From Roseiterribacter gracilis (GTDB lineage Bacteria > Pseudomonadota > Alphaproteobacteria > BOG-932 > Roseiterribacteraceae), in NCBI GenBank assembly GCA_018332375.1, contig BOPV01000001.1, positions 3,472,001 to 3,536,000 of the forward strand: DNA of 64,000 bases, read 5' to 3'. Below the pieces are notes generated by a model. The model saw only the letters and a program-made list of their open reading frames with translations, did no database searches and had not been told where the DNA came from. Made by a program: the position numbers and the translations under genes. Below are positions 1-9,497 of the stretch, in pieces; the first letter of the stretch is position 1, and the number at the start of each line of letters is the position of its first letter.

Positions 1-1
1 C

Positions 2-2320
2 ATGCATATCCAGGATCCCGACCAACGTCTTTGGATCCAGCAACGGATCGAAGCGGTCGACAACGAGACCGAATTCACGCGCGAAGGCAAACGCGCCATT
101 CTTGAGCGCATCACCGCCGCGGAAACGTTCGAACGGTTTCTCGGCACCAAATATGTCGGCACCAAGCGCTTTGGTTTGGATGGCGGCGAAGCTTTGGTCC
201 CGCTCATCGAACAGGTGATGAAGCGCGGCGGCCAATTGGGCGTCAAAGAAATCGTCGTCGGCATGGCGCATCGCGGGCGCCTGAACGTGCTGACCAACGT
301 GATGCTGAAGCCGTTCCACGCGCTGTTCAGCGAATTCCAGGGCAACTCGGCAAAGCCCGAAGACGTGCAAGGTTCGGGCGACGTCAAATACCATCTCGGC
401 ACGTCGGCCGATCGCGACTTTGACGGTAACACGATCCATCTGTCGCTGACGCCGAACCCGTCGCATCTCGAAGTCGTCAATCCAGTCGTGCTGGGCAAAG
501 TGCGCGCCAAGCAGATGCAGCTCGGCGACACCGAACGCGAACAGGTTCTGCCGGTGCTGTTGCACGGTGACGCGGCTTTCGCAGGCCAGGGCGTGGTTGC
601 AGAGTCGATGATGCTGAGCGAGCTGAAAGGCTATCGCGTCGGTGGCTGCGTCCACATCATCGTCAACAACCAGATCGGCTTCACCACGACGCCCAGCTAT
701 TCGCGCTCGGGCCCGTATTGCACCGATGTGGCCAAGATGGTGCAGGCACCGATCTTCCACGTGAATGGCGACGACCCCGAAGCAGTTGTGCACGTCGCGC
801 GGATCGCGACGGAGTTCCGCCAGCGCTTCAAGAAAGACGTCGTCCTCGACATGTTCTGCTATCGCCGCTTCGGTCACAACGAAGGCGACGAGCCGGCATT
901 CACTCAGCCGGTGATGTACCGGTTGATCAAAGACCATCCGACGACGCGCGAGATTTACGCCAAGCGTCTCGAGGCCGAAGGTCTGCTGACTGCGGGCGAA
1001 GCCGACAAGCTCGTCGCTGATTTCCAAGCCAAGCTCGAAGCCGAATTCGAAACCGCGACCAGCTACAAGCCGAACAAGGCCGACTGGCTCGAAGGCGCGT
1101 GGACCGGTTTGGAAACCGCCAAGCCGGGCGATCGTCGTGGCGAAACGTCGGTGTCGACCGACGTGCTGAAAAAGATTGGCGCCGCGATTTCCAGCGTGCC
1201 GAATGGTTTCGCGGTCAATCCCAAGATCGCGCGCCAGCTCCAAGCCAAAGCCAAGATGTTCGAAACCGGCGAAGGCATCGACTGGGCAACCGGCGAAGCG
1301 CTCGCCTTTGGTTCGCTGGTACTCGAAGACGTGCCGGTGCGCTTGTCAGGCCAAGATGCGGGTCGCGGCACGTTCAGCCAGCGTCACGCCGTGCTGCACG
1401 ATCAGGAAAACGAACAGCGTTACATCGCGCTCCAGCATCTCGATCCGTCCCAGGCACAGTTCGAAGTGCATGACAGTCCGCTGTCGGAACTTGCGGTGGT
1501 CGGTTTCGAATACGGCATCTCGCTCGCCGAGCCGAAAGCGTTGGTCGCGTGGGAAGCGCAGTTTGGCGACTTCGCCAACATGGCGCAGCCGATCTTCGAC
1601 CAGTTCGTGTCGAGCGGTGAATCCAAGTGGCTGCGCATGTCGGGCTTGGTGTTGCTGTTGCCGCATGGCTACGAAGGCCAGGGCCCGGAACATTCGTCGG
1701 CGCGTCTCGAACGCTTCTTGCAGATGTCGGGCGAAGACAATTGGCAGGTCGTGAACTGCACGACGCCAGCCAACTACTTCCACGTGCTGCGCCGGCAGAT
1801 CCGCCGCACCTTCCGCAAGCCGCTCGTGGTGATGACGCCCAAGTCGTTGCTGCGTCACAAGCTGGCCGTGTCGCCGCTGAAAGACTTCGCCGAAGGTTCG
1901 TCCTTCCATCGCGTGCTGCCGGAAACGGCATCGCTCGACGGCAAGAAGGTGCGTCGCGTCGTGCTGTGCTCGGGCAAAGTCTATTACGACCTGCTCGCCG
2001 ACCGCGAAGCGCGCAAACTGAACGACGTCGCGATCGTTCGTCTGGAACAGCTCTACCCGTATCCGGAAGAGCCGTTGATGGACGAGCTGAAAAAGTACCC
2101 CAACGCCGACGTCGTCTGGTGTCAGGAAGAACCGGAAAACCAGGGCGCCTGGTACTGGATCGACCGTCGCCTCGAACGCACGCTGGAAAAGCTCGGCGGC
2201 AAAGCCAAGCGCCCGGCCTATGCGGGTCGTGCCGAAGCCGCAGCGACTGCGACCGGTCTGTTGAAGAAGCACAATCTCGAACAAGCTGCGCTGCTCGAAG
2301 CAGCACTTGTCGGCAAGTAA
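2..2320 (+). CDS. sucA: 2-oxoglutarate dehydrogenase E1 component (5' partial)
   Basis: Thiamine-diphosphate-dependent E1 subunit that decarboxylates 2-oxoglutarate and passes the succinyl group to the E2 lipoyl arm (TCA cycle, cytoplasm). The 772 visible residues contain the family hallmark MAHRGRLNVL near residue 88, the cofactor-binding stretch GDAAFAGQG near residue 190 and VNNQIGFTT near residue 223. The C-terminal half carries the transketolase-like pyrimidine and C-terminal domains. Full-length SucA is about 930-980 residues, so roughly 190 N-terminal residues lie before the window; the reading frame is open from the first base and the first ATG is internal. The stop lies 18 bp before sucB, which indicates one operon. 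Confidence 0.97.
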   Translation: MHIQDPDQRLWIQQRIEAVDNETEFTREGKRAILERITAAETFERFLGTKYVGTKRFGLDGGEALVPLIEQVMKRGGQLGVKEIVVGMAHRGRLNVLTNVMLKPFHALFSEFQGNSAKPEDVQGSGDVKYHLGTSADRDFDGNTIHLSLTPNPSHLEVVNPVVLGKVRAKQMQLGDTEREQVLPVLLHGDAAFAGQGVVAESMMLSELKGYRVGGCVHIIVNNQIGFTTTPSYSRSGPYCTDVAKMVQAPIFHVNGDDPEAVVHVARIATEFRQRFKKDVVLDMFCYRRFGHNEGDEPAFTQPVMYRLIKDHPTTREIYAKRLEAEGLLTAGEADKLVADFQAKLEAEFETATSYKPNKADWLEGAWTGLETAKPGDRRGETSVSTDVLKKIGAAISSVPNGFAVNPKIARQLQAKAKMFETGEGIDWATGEALAFGSLVLEDVPVRLSGQDAGRGTFSQRHAVLHDQENEQRYIALQHLDPSQAQFEVHDSPLSELAVVGFEYGISLAEPKALVAWEAQFGDFANMAQPIFDQFVSSGESKWLRMSGLVLLLPHGYEGQGPEHSSARLERFLQMSGEDNWQVVNCTTPANYFHVLRRQIRRTFRKPLVVMTPKSLLRHKLAVSPLKDFAEGSSFHRVLPETASLDGKKVRRVVLCSGKVYYDLLADREARKLNDVAIVRLEQLYPYPEEPLMDELKKYPNADVVWCQEEPENQGAWYWIDRRLERTLEKLGGKAKRPAYAGRAEAAATATGLLKKHNLEQAALLEAALVGK

Positions 2321-2338
2321 GAACGAGGATCACCAAAG

Positions 2339-3550
2339 ATGGCCGAGATCAAAGTCCCCACGCTGGGTGAGTCGGTAACCGAAGCGACTGTGTCACGCTG
2401 GCTGAAGAAGGTGGGCGACTCGATCGCGATCGACGATCCGATCGTTGAACTCGAAACCGACAAGGTCACGCTGGAAGTCAACGCGACCTCGGCCGGCACC
2501 TTGACCGAGATCGTTGCCAAAGACGGCGACACAGTCGGCGTCGGCGCCGTGTTGGGTTCGATCGGCGAAGGTGGCGCGAAAGCGGCTGCTGCTGCACCGG
2601 CACCTGCCAAGGCTGCGCCGGCACCGACGCCCGCGCCAGCTGCTGCAGCGCCTGCTGCTCCTTCTTCTGCTGGGGGCGCGCCGCAATCGGGCCCCGCGGC
2701 ACGCAAGATCGCCGACGAAAAGGGCGTCGATCTGTCGTCGGTTGCGGGCACCGGCAAAGACGGCCGCGTGACCAAGGGCGACGTGTTGGCTGCACCGGCC
2801 GCTGCTGCACCGAAGGCAGCCCCGGCGCCGTCGGGCCCGCGTAGCCAGGCTGCACGCGAAGAGCGCGTGAAGATGACGCGTTTGCGTTCGCGCATCGCTG
2901 AACGTCTGAAAGAAGCGCAGAACACCGCTGCGCTGCTGACGACGTTCAACGAAGTCGACATGACCGCCATTCTGGCGCTGCGCAACGAATACAAAGACGC
3001 GTTCGAAAAGAAGCACGGCGTGAAGCTCGGCTTCATGTCCTTCTTCGTGAAGGCGTCGATCGCGGCGTTGAAAGCGATCCCGGCGGTGAACGCCGAAATC
3101 GACGGCACCGACCTCGTCTACAAGAACTACTACGACATCGGCGTTGCGGTTTCGACGCCGACCGGCCTCGTTGTTCCGGTCGTGCGCGACGCCGACCAGA
3201 AGTCGCTGGCCGACATCGAAAAGAACATCGTCGATCTCGGCACGCGTGCACGCGACGGCAAGCTCGCGATCGAAGAGCTGCAGGGCGGCACCTTCACCAT
3301 CACCAATGGTGGCGTGTTCGGTTCGTTGCTCTCGACGCCGATCATCAACCCGCCGCAGTCGGCGATCCTGGGCATGCACAAGACGCAGGAACGTCCGGTT
3401 GCGATCGGCGGCAAAGTCGAAATCCGCCCGATGATGTATCTGGCGATGACCTACGATCACCGCATCATCGACGGCCGCGAAGCCGTCACCGCGCTGGTGA
3501 AGATCAAAGAAGCGCTCGAAGCACCGCAGCGTCTGCTGCTCGACGTCTGA
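2339..3550 (+). CDS. sucB: Dihydrolipoyl succinyltransferase, E2 of the 2-oxoglutarate dehydrogenase complex
   Basis: Transfers the succinyl group from E1 to CoA. Domains in order are an N-terminal lipoyl domain (residues 1-77) with the lipoylated lysine K42 in ETDKVTLEV, an Ala/Pro-rich flexible linker (about 80-112), a peripheral subunit-binding domain (about 118-152), and a C-terminal catalytic acyltransferase domain ending in the active-site motif [12 protein letters not shown]. The length of 403 residues is normal. A GAGGA ribosome site precedes the ATG. It lies directly downstream of sucA and is followed by a strong terminator, so lpd is transcribed separately here. Confidence 0.97.
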   Translation: MAEIKVPTLGESVTEATVSRWLKKVGDSIAIDDPIVELETDKVTLEVNATSAGTLTEIVAKDGDTVGVGAVLGSIGEGGAKAAAAAPAPAKAAPAPTPAPAAAAPAAPSSAGGAPQSGPAARKIADEKGVDLSSVAGTGKDGRVTKGDVLAAPAAAAPKAAPAPSGPRSQAAREERVKMTRLRSRIAERLKEAQNTAALLTTFNEVDMTAILALRNEYKDAFEKKHGVKLGFMSFFVKASIAALKAIPAVNAEIDGTDLVYKNYYDIGVAVSTPTGLVVPVVRDADQKSLADIEKNIVDLGTRARDGKLAIEELQGGTFTITNGGVFGSLLSTPIINPPQSAILGMHKTQERPVAIGGKVEIRPMMYLAMTYDHRIIDGREAVTALVKIKEALEAPQRLLLDV

Positions 3551-3568
3551 GCGAGCGCTGAAACAAGG

Positions 3569-3601
3569 AGGGCCGCGTCAGCGATGACGCGGCCCTTTTT
3601 T
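3569..3601 (+). terminator. Rho-independent terminator of sucAB
   Basis: A perfect 11-bp stem (GGGCCGCGTCA with TGACGCGGCCC) encloses a GCGA tetraloop and is followed by six T residues. It lies 19 bp after the sucB stop and also separates sucB from the convergent membrane-protein gene, whose stop codon lies in the T-tract. Confidence 0.92.
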
Positions 3602-4229
3602 ATGCGGTCACGCCGGCTCGACGCGCCAGACGATTCACGATGGTGATCCAGATCGGAATCGACCCAAACGTCATGCCGGCAATCTCCAAGCTCACGTACG
3701 ACAGTGCGACGGCCGCAAGCGCGACAAACGGCACGATCAACGTGCGCCGCCCAATCCACCGGATCGTCGACGTCGTGATGTGGTCCGCCAGAAGCTTTCT
3801 CGACGCCAGATAGCGCCACATATTCCATTGCATCAGCCCGGCTGCGGCCAAGGAGCCGCCATAGACCAGGAACGGAAGCTGCAGGTTCGGGTGTTCGCTG
3901 AACACACCGGTCGGGAACGGAAGGAAGCAGATGAACAACAGGAAGAACTGATTCAGCACCACTAGTCCGCTGTTCAAATGTGTCACGTAGCGGAACATGC
4001 GGTGATGGCCCTGCCAGAACGCACCGATCACCACGAATGAGAGTGCAAACCCGACCATCTTCGGCACTTGCACCACCAACGCCTCGCCCAGCGCCTGCTC
4101 GCTGAGGCGGCCTGGCGGTATTTTGATTTCCAGCACCAGCAACGTAATCGCAATCGCGATCACCGCATCGGTGAAGAAGACCAATCTCTCCAAGCCGATC
4201 TGGTCGGCGGTTTTGGTCGCTGTGCTCAT
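3600..4229 (-). CDS. TMEM175/DUF1211-family membrane protein, putative potassium channel
   Basis: 209 residues. The first helix begins with ERLVFFTDAVIAIAITLLVLE, a variant of the R-x3-FSD motif that lines the pore of the TMEM175 potassium channel family, with FTD here instead of FSD. Five to six hydrophobic segments are visible, at about residues 16-36, 55-72, 85-104, 115-135 and 160-185. Prokaryotic members have one such repeat unit of about 200 residues and form tetramers, so the length fits. It lies on the strand opposite sucAB and lpd, immediately downstream of a beta-aspartyl peptidase gene. The physiological ion and role are inferred from the family only. Confidence 0.8.
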   Translation of the reverse strand: MSTATKTADQIGLERLVFFTDAVIAIAITLLVLEIKIPPGRLSEQALGEALVVQVPKMVGFALSFVVIGAFWQGHHRMFRYVTHLNSGLVVLNQFFLLFICFLPFPTGVFSEHPNLQLPFLVYGGSLAAAGLMQWNMWRYLASRKLLADHITTSTIRWIGRRTLIVPFVALAAVALSYVSLEIAGMTFGSIPIWITIVNRLARRAGVTA

Positions 4230-4244
4230 GCGTTGATCCCGTTC

Positions 4245-5306
4245 TTATTTCTCGTCCTTGAAAATACCGATCTGCGCCGTGCCATCAGCGACTTGCTTTG
4301 CACGGTACATGCCCGACGTGTTGAAGCTCCAGGCCAACTGTCCGTCGCGCGTGATCGCGACCACGCCGCCGTCGCCGCCCAGCGCGGGAACCTGCTTCTG
4401 CACCACCTCGTCGGCGGCTGCTTGCAGCGTCATCGATTTGAATTTGACCAGGTTGCAGATCTCGCGCGCGACGCCGAGGCGAATGAAATACTCGCCGGCA
4501 CCGGTCGCCGATACGGCGCACGACTCGTTGTTGGCATAGGTGCCAGCGCCGATGATCGGCACGTCACCGACGCGACCCCATTTCTTGCCGCTGACGCCGC
4601 CTGTGGATGTTCCCGCGGCAATGTTGCCGCGCGTATCCAACGCGACGACGCCGACCGTGCCGAATTTGTGCGACGTCGCAATGTCGTCGACCGGAAGCGC
4701 ACCCTGCTTTTGCGGCGCAGGCGGCGCGCCGGCTGGACGTTCGGGCATCGGCACGCCTTGCTTCTTCAACGTCTCGGCCAGACCCTGCCAACGCCGCTCG
4801 GTGAAGAACCAGCTCGGATCGACTTGTTCGAGTCCCGCTTCTTTGCCGAATTGTTCGGCGCCTTCGCCGATCAGCATGACGTGCGGCGACTTCTCCATCA
4901 CGGCGCGCGCCAGGCTGATCGGATGTTTGATGCGCGTAATGCCCGCGACCGCACCGGCTTTCAGGTTGCTGCCATCCATGATCGCGGCGTCGAGTTCGTT
5001 TTTGCCCGCAGCGGTGAAGACCGCGCCGCGGCCGGCATTGAACAGCGGATCGTCTTCCAGCACCTGGATCGCGGCTTCGATCGCATCCAGCGCCGGCGCG
5101 CCCGCCGCAAGCTTGGTCGTGGCTGCGTTCAGCGCCGCTGTCAGGCCTTTGCGGTAGGCCTCTTCCAAGGCGGGATCCAATTTGGCGCGCTCGATCACGC
5201 CGGCACCGCCATGCAGCACCACCGCCCAGGCCGGGCGCTCCGCGGCCAGGGCAGGACAGGCAAGGCCGGTCATTAAGACAGTCGCAAGCAGCGCTCGTCG
5301 AAGCAT
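4245..5306 (-). CDS. Isoaspartyl peptidase/L-asparaginase, Ntn-hydrolase (T2), exported
   Basis: Plant-type asparaginase that hydrolyses isoaspartyl dipeptides and/or asparagine. It is an autoprocessing N-terminal nucleophile enzyme. The predicted nucleophile is the Thr in KFGTVGVVALD near residue 205, with the second motif AGTSTGGVSGKKWGRVGD just after it. The N-terminus MLRRALLATVLMTGLACPALAA is a clear signal peptide, implying a periplasmic location. The ATG at 5306 was preferred over one about 100 bp upstream because GGGAGGAA sits 8 nt before it and the signal peptide starts there. The encoded length is 353 residues, usual for the family. With the neighbouring channel gene it separates sucB from lpd. 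Confidence 0.9.
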   Translation of the reverse strand: MLRRALLATVLMTGLACPALAAERPAWAVVLHGGAGVIERAKLDPALEEAYRKGLTAALNAATTKLAAGAPALDAIEAAIQVLEDDPLFNAGRGAVFTAAGKNELDAAIMDGSNLKAGAVAGITRIKHPISLARAVMEKSPHVMLIGEGAEQFGKEAGLEQVDPSWFFTERRWQGLAETLKKQGVPMPERPAGAPPAPQKQGALPVDDIATSHKFGTVGVVALDTRGNIAAGTSTGGVSGKKWGRVGDVPIIGAGTYANNESCAVSATGAGEYFIRLGVAREICNLVKFKSMTLQAAADEVVQKQVPALGGDGGVVAITRDGQLAWSFNTSGMYRAKQVADGTAQIGIFKDEK

Positions 5307-5437
5307 GAGGCGGTTCCTCCCCGGGAATGTGTTGTTGCTTGCATCGCACGGGTGCAATGCGCCGCCAATCCGGGACCGCGCCTTGCCCGGCAGGCCGGCC
5401 AAGGCTAAGTCCGCGTCATACGATTTAGGAGCATTCG

Positions 5438-6835
5438 ATGGCTGAGACGTCCTACGACGTGGTGGTGATTGGCGCGGGTCCGGGCGGCTATGTCGCTGCG
5501 ATCCGGGCAGCCCAGCTGGGCTTCAAGACCGCCTGCGTCGAGAAGCGCGATGCGCTCGGCGGCACCTGTCTCAATGTCGGCTGCATTCCGTCCAAGGCGC
5601 TGCTGGCGGCCTCGGAAAAGTTTGAATCGGCGCAGCATCATCTCGGCGATTTCGGCGTGAAGGTCGGCAAGGTCGAGCTCGACCTGCCCACGATGCACAC
5701 GCACCGAACCAAGACGGTGAAGGCCAACGTCGACGGCGTCGCCTATCTGTTCAAGAAGAACAAGATCGACTGGCTCAAAGGAGCGGCCAAGTTCAAGAAC
5801 GCCAACACGCTGACCATCGACGGCGTCGGCGATGTCACCGCCAAACACATCATCATCGCGACCGGCTCGGACGTGTCGAACCTGCCCGGCATTACGATCG
5901 ACGAGAAACGGATCGTGTCCTCGACCGGCGCGCTGGAACTCAGCGAAGTGCCGAAGAAGATGGTTGTGATCGGCGGCGGCGTGATCGGTCTCGAACTCGG
6001 CACTGTGTGGCAGCGTCTCGGCGCCGAAGTGATCGTGGTCGAATTCCTCGACCGTATTCTTGCGATCGGCGACGGCGAAGTGTCGAAACAGATGCAGCGC
6101 ATCCTCTCCAAGCAGGGAATGAGCTTCAAACTCTCGACCAAAGTCACCAGCGCAAAAGCATCGGCCAAGGGCGTGACCTTGACCGTCGAAGCGGCTGCCG
6201 GCGGCAACGCGGAGACGATCGAAGCCGACATCGTGCTGGTCGCAGTCGGCCGTCGTCCGTACGCCGATGGTCTCGGTCTCGAAGCAGCCGGCGTGCAGCT
6301 CGACGAAAAGAAGCGCATCAAAACCGATCACCAATTCCGCACCAGCGCGCCGAACGTCTACGCGATCGGCGACGTGATTGCGGGCCCGATGCTGGCGCAC
6401 AAAGCCGAAGACGAAGGCATGGCGGTGGCCGAGATCATTGCGGGGCAGAAGCCGCACATCGATTACGATGCGATCCCCAGCGTCGTGTACACCTTCCCCG
6501 AAGTTGCCAGCGTCGGCAAAAGCGAAGAAGAGCTGAAACAAGCCGGCGTCTCCTACAAAGTCGGCAAGTTCCCCTTCACCGCCAACGGCCGTGCGCGCGC
6601 GATGAACGCGACCGACGGCTTCGTGAAGATCCTGGCCGACGCGACCACCGATCGCGTGCTGGGTTGCCACATCATCGGCGCCGAAGCGGGCACCTTGATT
6701 CAAGAAGTCGTGCTGGCGATGGAATTCGGCGGCTCGGCCGAAGACATCGCGCGCACCTGCCATCCGCATCCGACCTTGGAAGAAGCGGTCAAGGAAGCGG
6801 CACTGGCCGTGGACGGGCGCCCGATTCACATTTAG
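5438..6835 (+). CDS. lpd: Dihydrolipoyl dehydrogenase (E3)
   Basis: FAD-dependent E3 subunit that reoxidises dihydrolipoamide of 2-oxoacid dehydrogenase complexes with NAD+. Visible features are the N-terminal FAD fingerprint VVVIGAGPGGYVAA (about 7-20), the redox-active disulfide C44-C49 in GGTCLNVGCIPSK, the NAD-binding fingerprint VVIGGGVIGLELG near residue 177, and the C-terminal catalytic His/Glu motif CHPHPTLEEAVKEA. 465 residues is standard. Its proximity to sucAB indicates that it serves the 2-oxoglutarate complex, although two opposite-strand genes intervene. Confidence 0.97.
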   Translation: MAETSYDVVVIGAGPGGYVAAIRAAQLGFKTACVEKRDALGGTCLNVGCIPSKALLAASEKFESAQHHLGDFGVKVGKVELDLPTMHTHRTKTVKANVDGVAYLFKKNKIDWLKGAAKFKNANTLTIDGVGDVTAKHIIIATGSDVSNLPGITIDEKRIVSSTGALELSEVPKKMVVIGGGVIGLELGTVWQRLGAEVIVVEFLDRILAIGDGEVSKQMQRILSKQGMSFKLSTKVTSAKASAKGVTLTVEAAAGGNAETIEADIVLVAVGRRPYADGLGLEAAGVQLDEKKRIKTDHQFRTSAPNVYAIGDVIAGPMLAHKAEDEGMAVAEIIAGQKPHIDYDAIPSVVYTFPEVASVGKSEEELKQAGVSYKVGKFPFTANGRARAMNATDGFVKILADATTDRVLGCHIIGAEAGTLIQEVVLAMEFGGSAEDIARTCHPHPTLEEAVKEAALAVDGRPIHI

Positions 6836-6842
6836 CGCACGC

Positions 6843-7628
6843 ATGCACACCCATCGCGTCGAGCAGCACCGGTCGTCGATGCACGGTGTTGCCGCGATGA
6901 CGTTGCTGTCGAGTCGCAGCTTTCCGCGCCATGCGCACGACCAGTTCGGCCTTGGCGTGCTGCTCGATGGTGCGCAGCGCTCGTGGAGCTGCGTCGGGCA
7001 GGTCGAGTCCCAGCCTGGCGATGCGATCATGGTCAATCCAGGCGAGATGCATGACGGCATGCCGATTGGCGGCGCGCGTGCATGGCGGATGCTGCATCTC
7101 GCACCCGAGCTCGTTGCGCGCGAGTTGGACGGCGCCGACACGGAGCTCGTGCACCCGTCGGTGCGCGACCCGATCCTGGCAGCGCTGTTCGTGCGCCTCT
7201 TCGCGCGCATCACGCAGCTTCCAGCCGACCTTCTCGCAGTCGAAGAAGCGTTGGCGCGCACGCTGGCGCATGTTGCGCGCAACCACGTCACGCATCCGCG
7301 CGTGGTGCCGCCGTCGGGACCGGTCGCCAAAGCGCGTCAGCGCCTGGACGACGCGCCCGCCGAGGCAACGTCGCTGCAGGAACTCGCCACGCTGACCGGT
7401 CTCAGCCGGTTTCAACTCGTGCGCAGTTTCGCGCGCGAGGTCGGCGTCACACCGCACGCCTATCTGATTCAGCGCCGCGTCAGCCGGGTGCGTCAGCTTT
7501 TGGCTGCAGGTGCGACGTTGGCCGACGCCGCGCTGCAAGCGGGCTTCGCCGATCAAAGCCACATGAATCGCGCCTTCGTGCGCCAGTTCGGCGTTACGCC
7601 CGGACGGTATCGAGCCGCGCTCGCCTGA
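6843..7628 (+). CDS. AraC-family transcriptional regulator
   Basis: 261 residues. The N-terminal half (about 15-150) looks like an AraC-type cupin sensing domain (HAHDQFGLGVLLDG, then GDAIMVNPGEMHDG). The C-terminal 100 residues carry two helix-turn-helix motifs: LQELATLTGLSRFQLVRSF and LADAALQAGFADQSHMNRAF followed by FGVTPGRYR. It starts 7 bp after the lpd stop but is probably functionally tied to the LysE-type exporter gene 54 bp downstream, a pairing common for AraC regulators of this class. The ligand is unknown. Confidence 0.9.
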   Translation: MHTHRVEQHRSSMHGVAAMTLLSSRSFPRHAHDQFGLGVLLDGAQRSWSCVGQVESQPGDAIMVNPGEMHDGMPIGGARAWRMLHLAPELVARELDGADTELVHPSVRDPILAALFVRLFARITQLPADLLAVEEALARTLAHVARNHVTHPRVVPPSGPVAKARQRLDDAPAEATSLQELATLTGLSRFQLVRSFAREVGVTPHAYLIQRRVSRVRQLLAAGATLADAALQAGFADQSHMNRAFVRQFGVTPGRYRAALA

Positions 7629-7682
7629 CCGGCTGCAATTTCGTGCAAGACGGCGGCCGGCCGATACGGCTCTCGTCGCGAC

Positions 7683-8294
7683 ATGAGCCTCGAGTTTCTG
7701 CTGACGACCTTCATCATCGTCGCATCGCCCGGTACCGGCGTGCTGTACACGCTGGCGATGGGACTGACGCGCGGCGCGCGGGCCAGTACGGTCGCTGCGT
7801 TCGGCTGCACGCTCGGCATCGTGCCGCACATGGCAGCGGCAATTCTGGGCCTGGCTGCGCTGCTGCACACGAGCGCGCTCGCGTTCGAGCTCTTCAAATA
7901 TCTCGGCGTCGCCTATCTGCTCTACATGGCCTGGGGCACGCTGCAGGAACGCGGCACGCTTGACGTGCAACGCCCGGCCGAGACCGGGTCCGCGTTGCAG
8001 ATCGTCGTCAAAGCGGTGCTGATCAACATTCTCAATCCGAAATTGTCGATTTTCTTTCTCGCCTTTCTGCCGCAATTCGTGCGGCCGGACGATGCGCAGC
8101 CGCTGACCGGCATGATCGCGTGCAGCTTCGTTTTCATGGCGATGACGTTCGTGGTCTTCGCCGCCTACGGTGTGTTTGCGGCCTCAGTGCGGACGCACGT
8201 GCTGGCGCGGCCGCGCGTGCTGACCTGGATGCGCCGCATCTTTGCCGGCGCCTTCGTTGCGCTGGGTGTAAAACTCGCACTGGCCGACCGTTAG
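7683..8294 (+). CDS. LysE-family amino-acid/metabolite exporter
   Basis: 203-residue inner-membrane protein of the LysE/RhtB superfamily. It opens with SLEFLLTTFIIVASPGTGVLYTL, containing the signature SPGT/PGP turn, and has five to six hydrophobic helices. The segment VLINILNPKLSIFFLAFLPQF, at about residues 112-132, is the conserved NPK motif between helices. Length and spacing match the family. It lies behind an AraC regulator that probably controls it; the substrate cannot be assigned. Confidence 0.9.
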   Translation: MSLEFLLTTFIIVASPGTGVLYTLAMGLTRGARASTVAAFGCTLGIVPHMAAAILGLAALLHTSALAFELFKYLGVAYLLYMAWGTLQERGTLDVQRPAETGSALQIVVKAVLINILNPKLSIFFLAFLPQFVRPDDAQPLTGMIACSFVFMAMTFVVFAAYGVFAASVRTHVLARPRVLTWMRRIFAGAFVALGVKLALADR

Positions 8295-8426
8295 AACGCT
8301 GTTGGAATAAGCAGCCTGCCGATTTGCGCGACAGGTTCGCGCAGGTCGCCCACGCACTACCGCTGGTGACACAGATTCCTCACGGCGCATCTGCGACGAA
8401 TCCTTCGTTCGCCCGTTACTGGGCCG

Positions 8427-9497
8427 ATGTCCGATCATTTTTCGCGCCCGCACACGCAAGCTGGAATCGGCAGCGCGCCATTCAACGCTTCGGAACTGTC
8501 GTTTCTGGAGCGCAGCGACCGGCGCAACGATGCGCATGGCATCGAGCTGAGCCTGGTCGTGCCGTTCTACAACGAAGAAGACGCGGTGCCGTTGTTCTTC
8601 GACCGTATCGTGCCGGTGATGAACGCGCTCGGGCTTCGCTACGAGATCGTCTGCGTCAATGACGGGTCGCGCGACAAGACGTTCTCGATGCTGGCGGCTG
8701 CGTCGCTGCGCCATCGCGGCATCGTGCGCGTCATCGACCTGTCGCGGAATTTCGGCAAAGAGGCGGCGCTGACCGCGGCGATCGATCATGCGGTCGGGCG
8801 CGCGGTGATTCCAATCGACGCCGATCTGCAAGATCCGCCCGAAGTCATCCCCGACCTCGTCGCGCGCTGGCGCGAAGGCAACGACGTGGTGCTTGCGATC
8901 CGCGCCGATCGCAGCAGCGACAGTTGGATGAAACGCAAGACCGCTGGCTGGTTCTATCGCTTCATCAACAAGATCAGCGACGTCGACATTCCGGCCAATG
9001 CCGGCGACTTCCGCCTGATGGATCGCAAAGTCATCGACGCGATGCAGCGTCTGCCCGAACGCGCCCGGTTCATGAAAGGCATGTTCGCCTGGGTCGGGTT
9101 CAAGACCGCGACGGTCGGCTACACGCGCGAAAAGCGGTCGGCGGGCACGACCAAGTTTCGGTATTGGCGGCTGTGGAATTTCGCGCTCGAAGGCATCGTA
9201 TCGTTTTCCAGCCTGCCGCTGCGCGTCTGGTCCTATCTCGGCTTTGCCATTGCGATTGCGGCTGCGGTCTACACCTTGGTGATCGTGGCCAAGACGTTGA
9301 TCTTCGGCGTCGACGTGCCCGGCTATGCCTCGATCATCGTGCTGCTGCTGGTGTCCAGCGCGCTCAACATGATCGGGCTTGGCATCATCGGCGAGTATGT
9401 CGCGCGCGTCTTCGTCGAGGTGAAGAACCGCCCGATCTATGTCGTGCGCGAACGGATCGGATTGGACGATCAGGCCTTGCGGCTGGCCGCGGAATGA
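8427..9497 (+). CDS. Family 2 glycosyltransferase, polyprenyl-phosphate sugar transferase-like (GtrB/YfdH type)
   Basis: 356 residues. Residues about 40-270 form a GT-A fold with VVPFYNEED at the start, a nucleotide-binding region ending VNDGSRDKT, and PIDADLQDPPE as the metal-binding DxD region. Two C-terminal transmembrane helices (about 272-295 and 305-330) and the tail GIIGEYVARVFVEVKNRPIYVV are typical of enzymes that move a sugar from a nucleotide donor to undecaprenyl phosphate. It overlaps the next gene by 4 bp (ATGA), so the two are translationally coupled. The pathway is inferred to be envelope glycan modification. Confidence 0.88.
   Translation: MSDHFSRPHTQAGIGSAPFNASELSFLERSDRRNDAHGIELSLVVPFYNEEDAVPLFFDRIVPVMNALGLRYEIVCVNDGSRDKTFSMLAAASLRHRGIVRVIDLSRNFGKEAALTAAIDHAVGRAVIPIDADLQDPPEVIPDLVARWREGNDVVLAIRADRSSDSWMKRKTAGWFYRFINKISDVDIPANAGDFRLMDRKVIDAMQRLPERARFMKGMFAWVGFKTATVGYTREKRSAGTTKFRYWRLWNFALEGIVSFSSLPLRVWSYLGFAIAIAAAVYTLVIVAKTLIFGVDVPGYASIIVLLLVSSALNMIGLGIIGEYVARVFVEVKNRPIYVVRERIGLDDQALRLAAE

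Noticed and set aside
5405..7330. Minus-strand open frame of 641 codons opposite lpd and the AraC gene
   Set aside because: Fully overlaps two genes with diagnostic motifs and has no recognisable domain.
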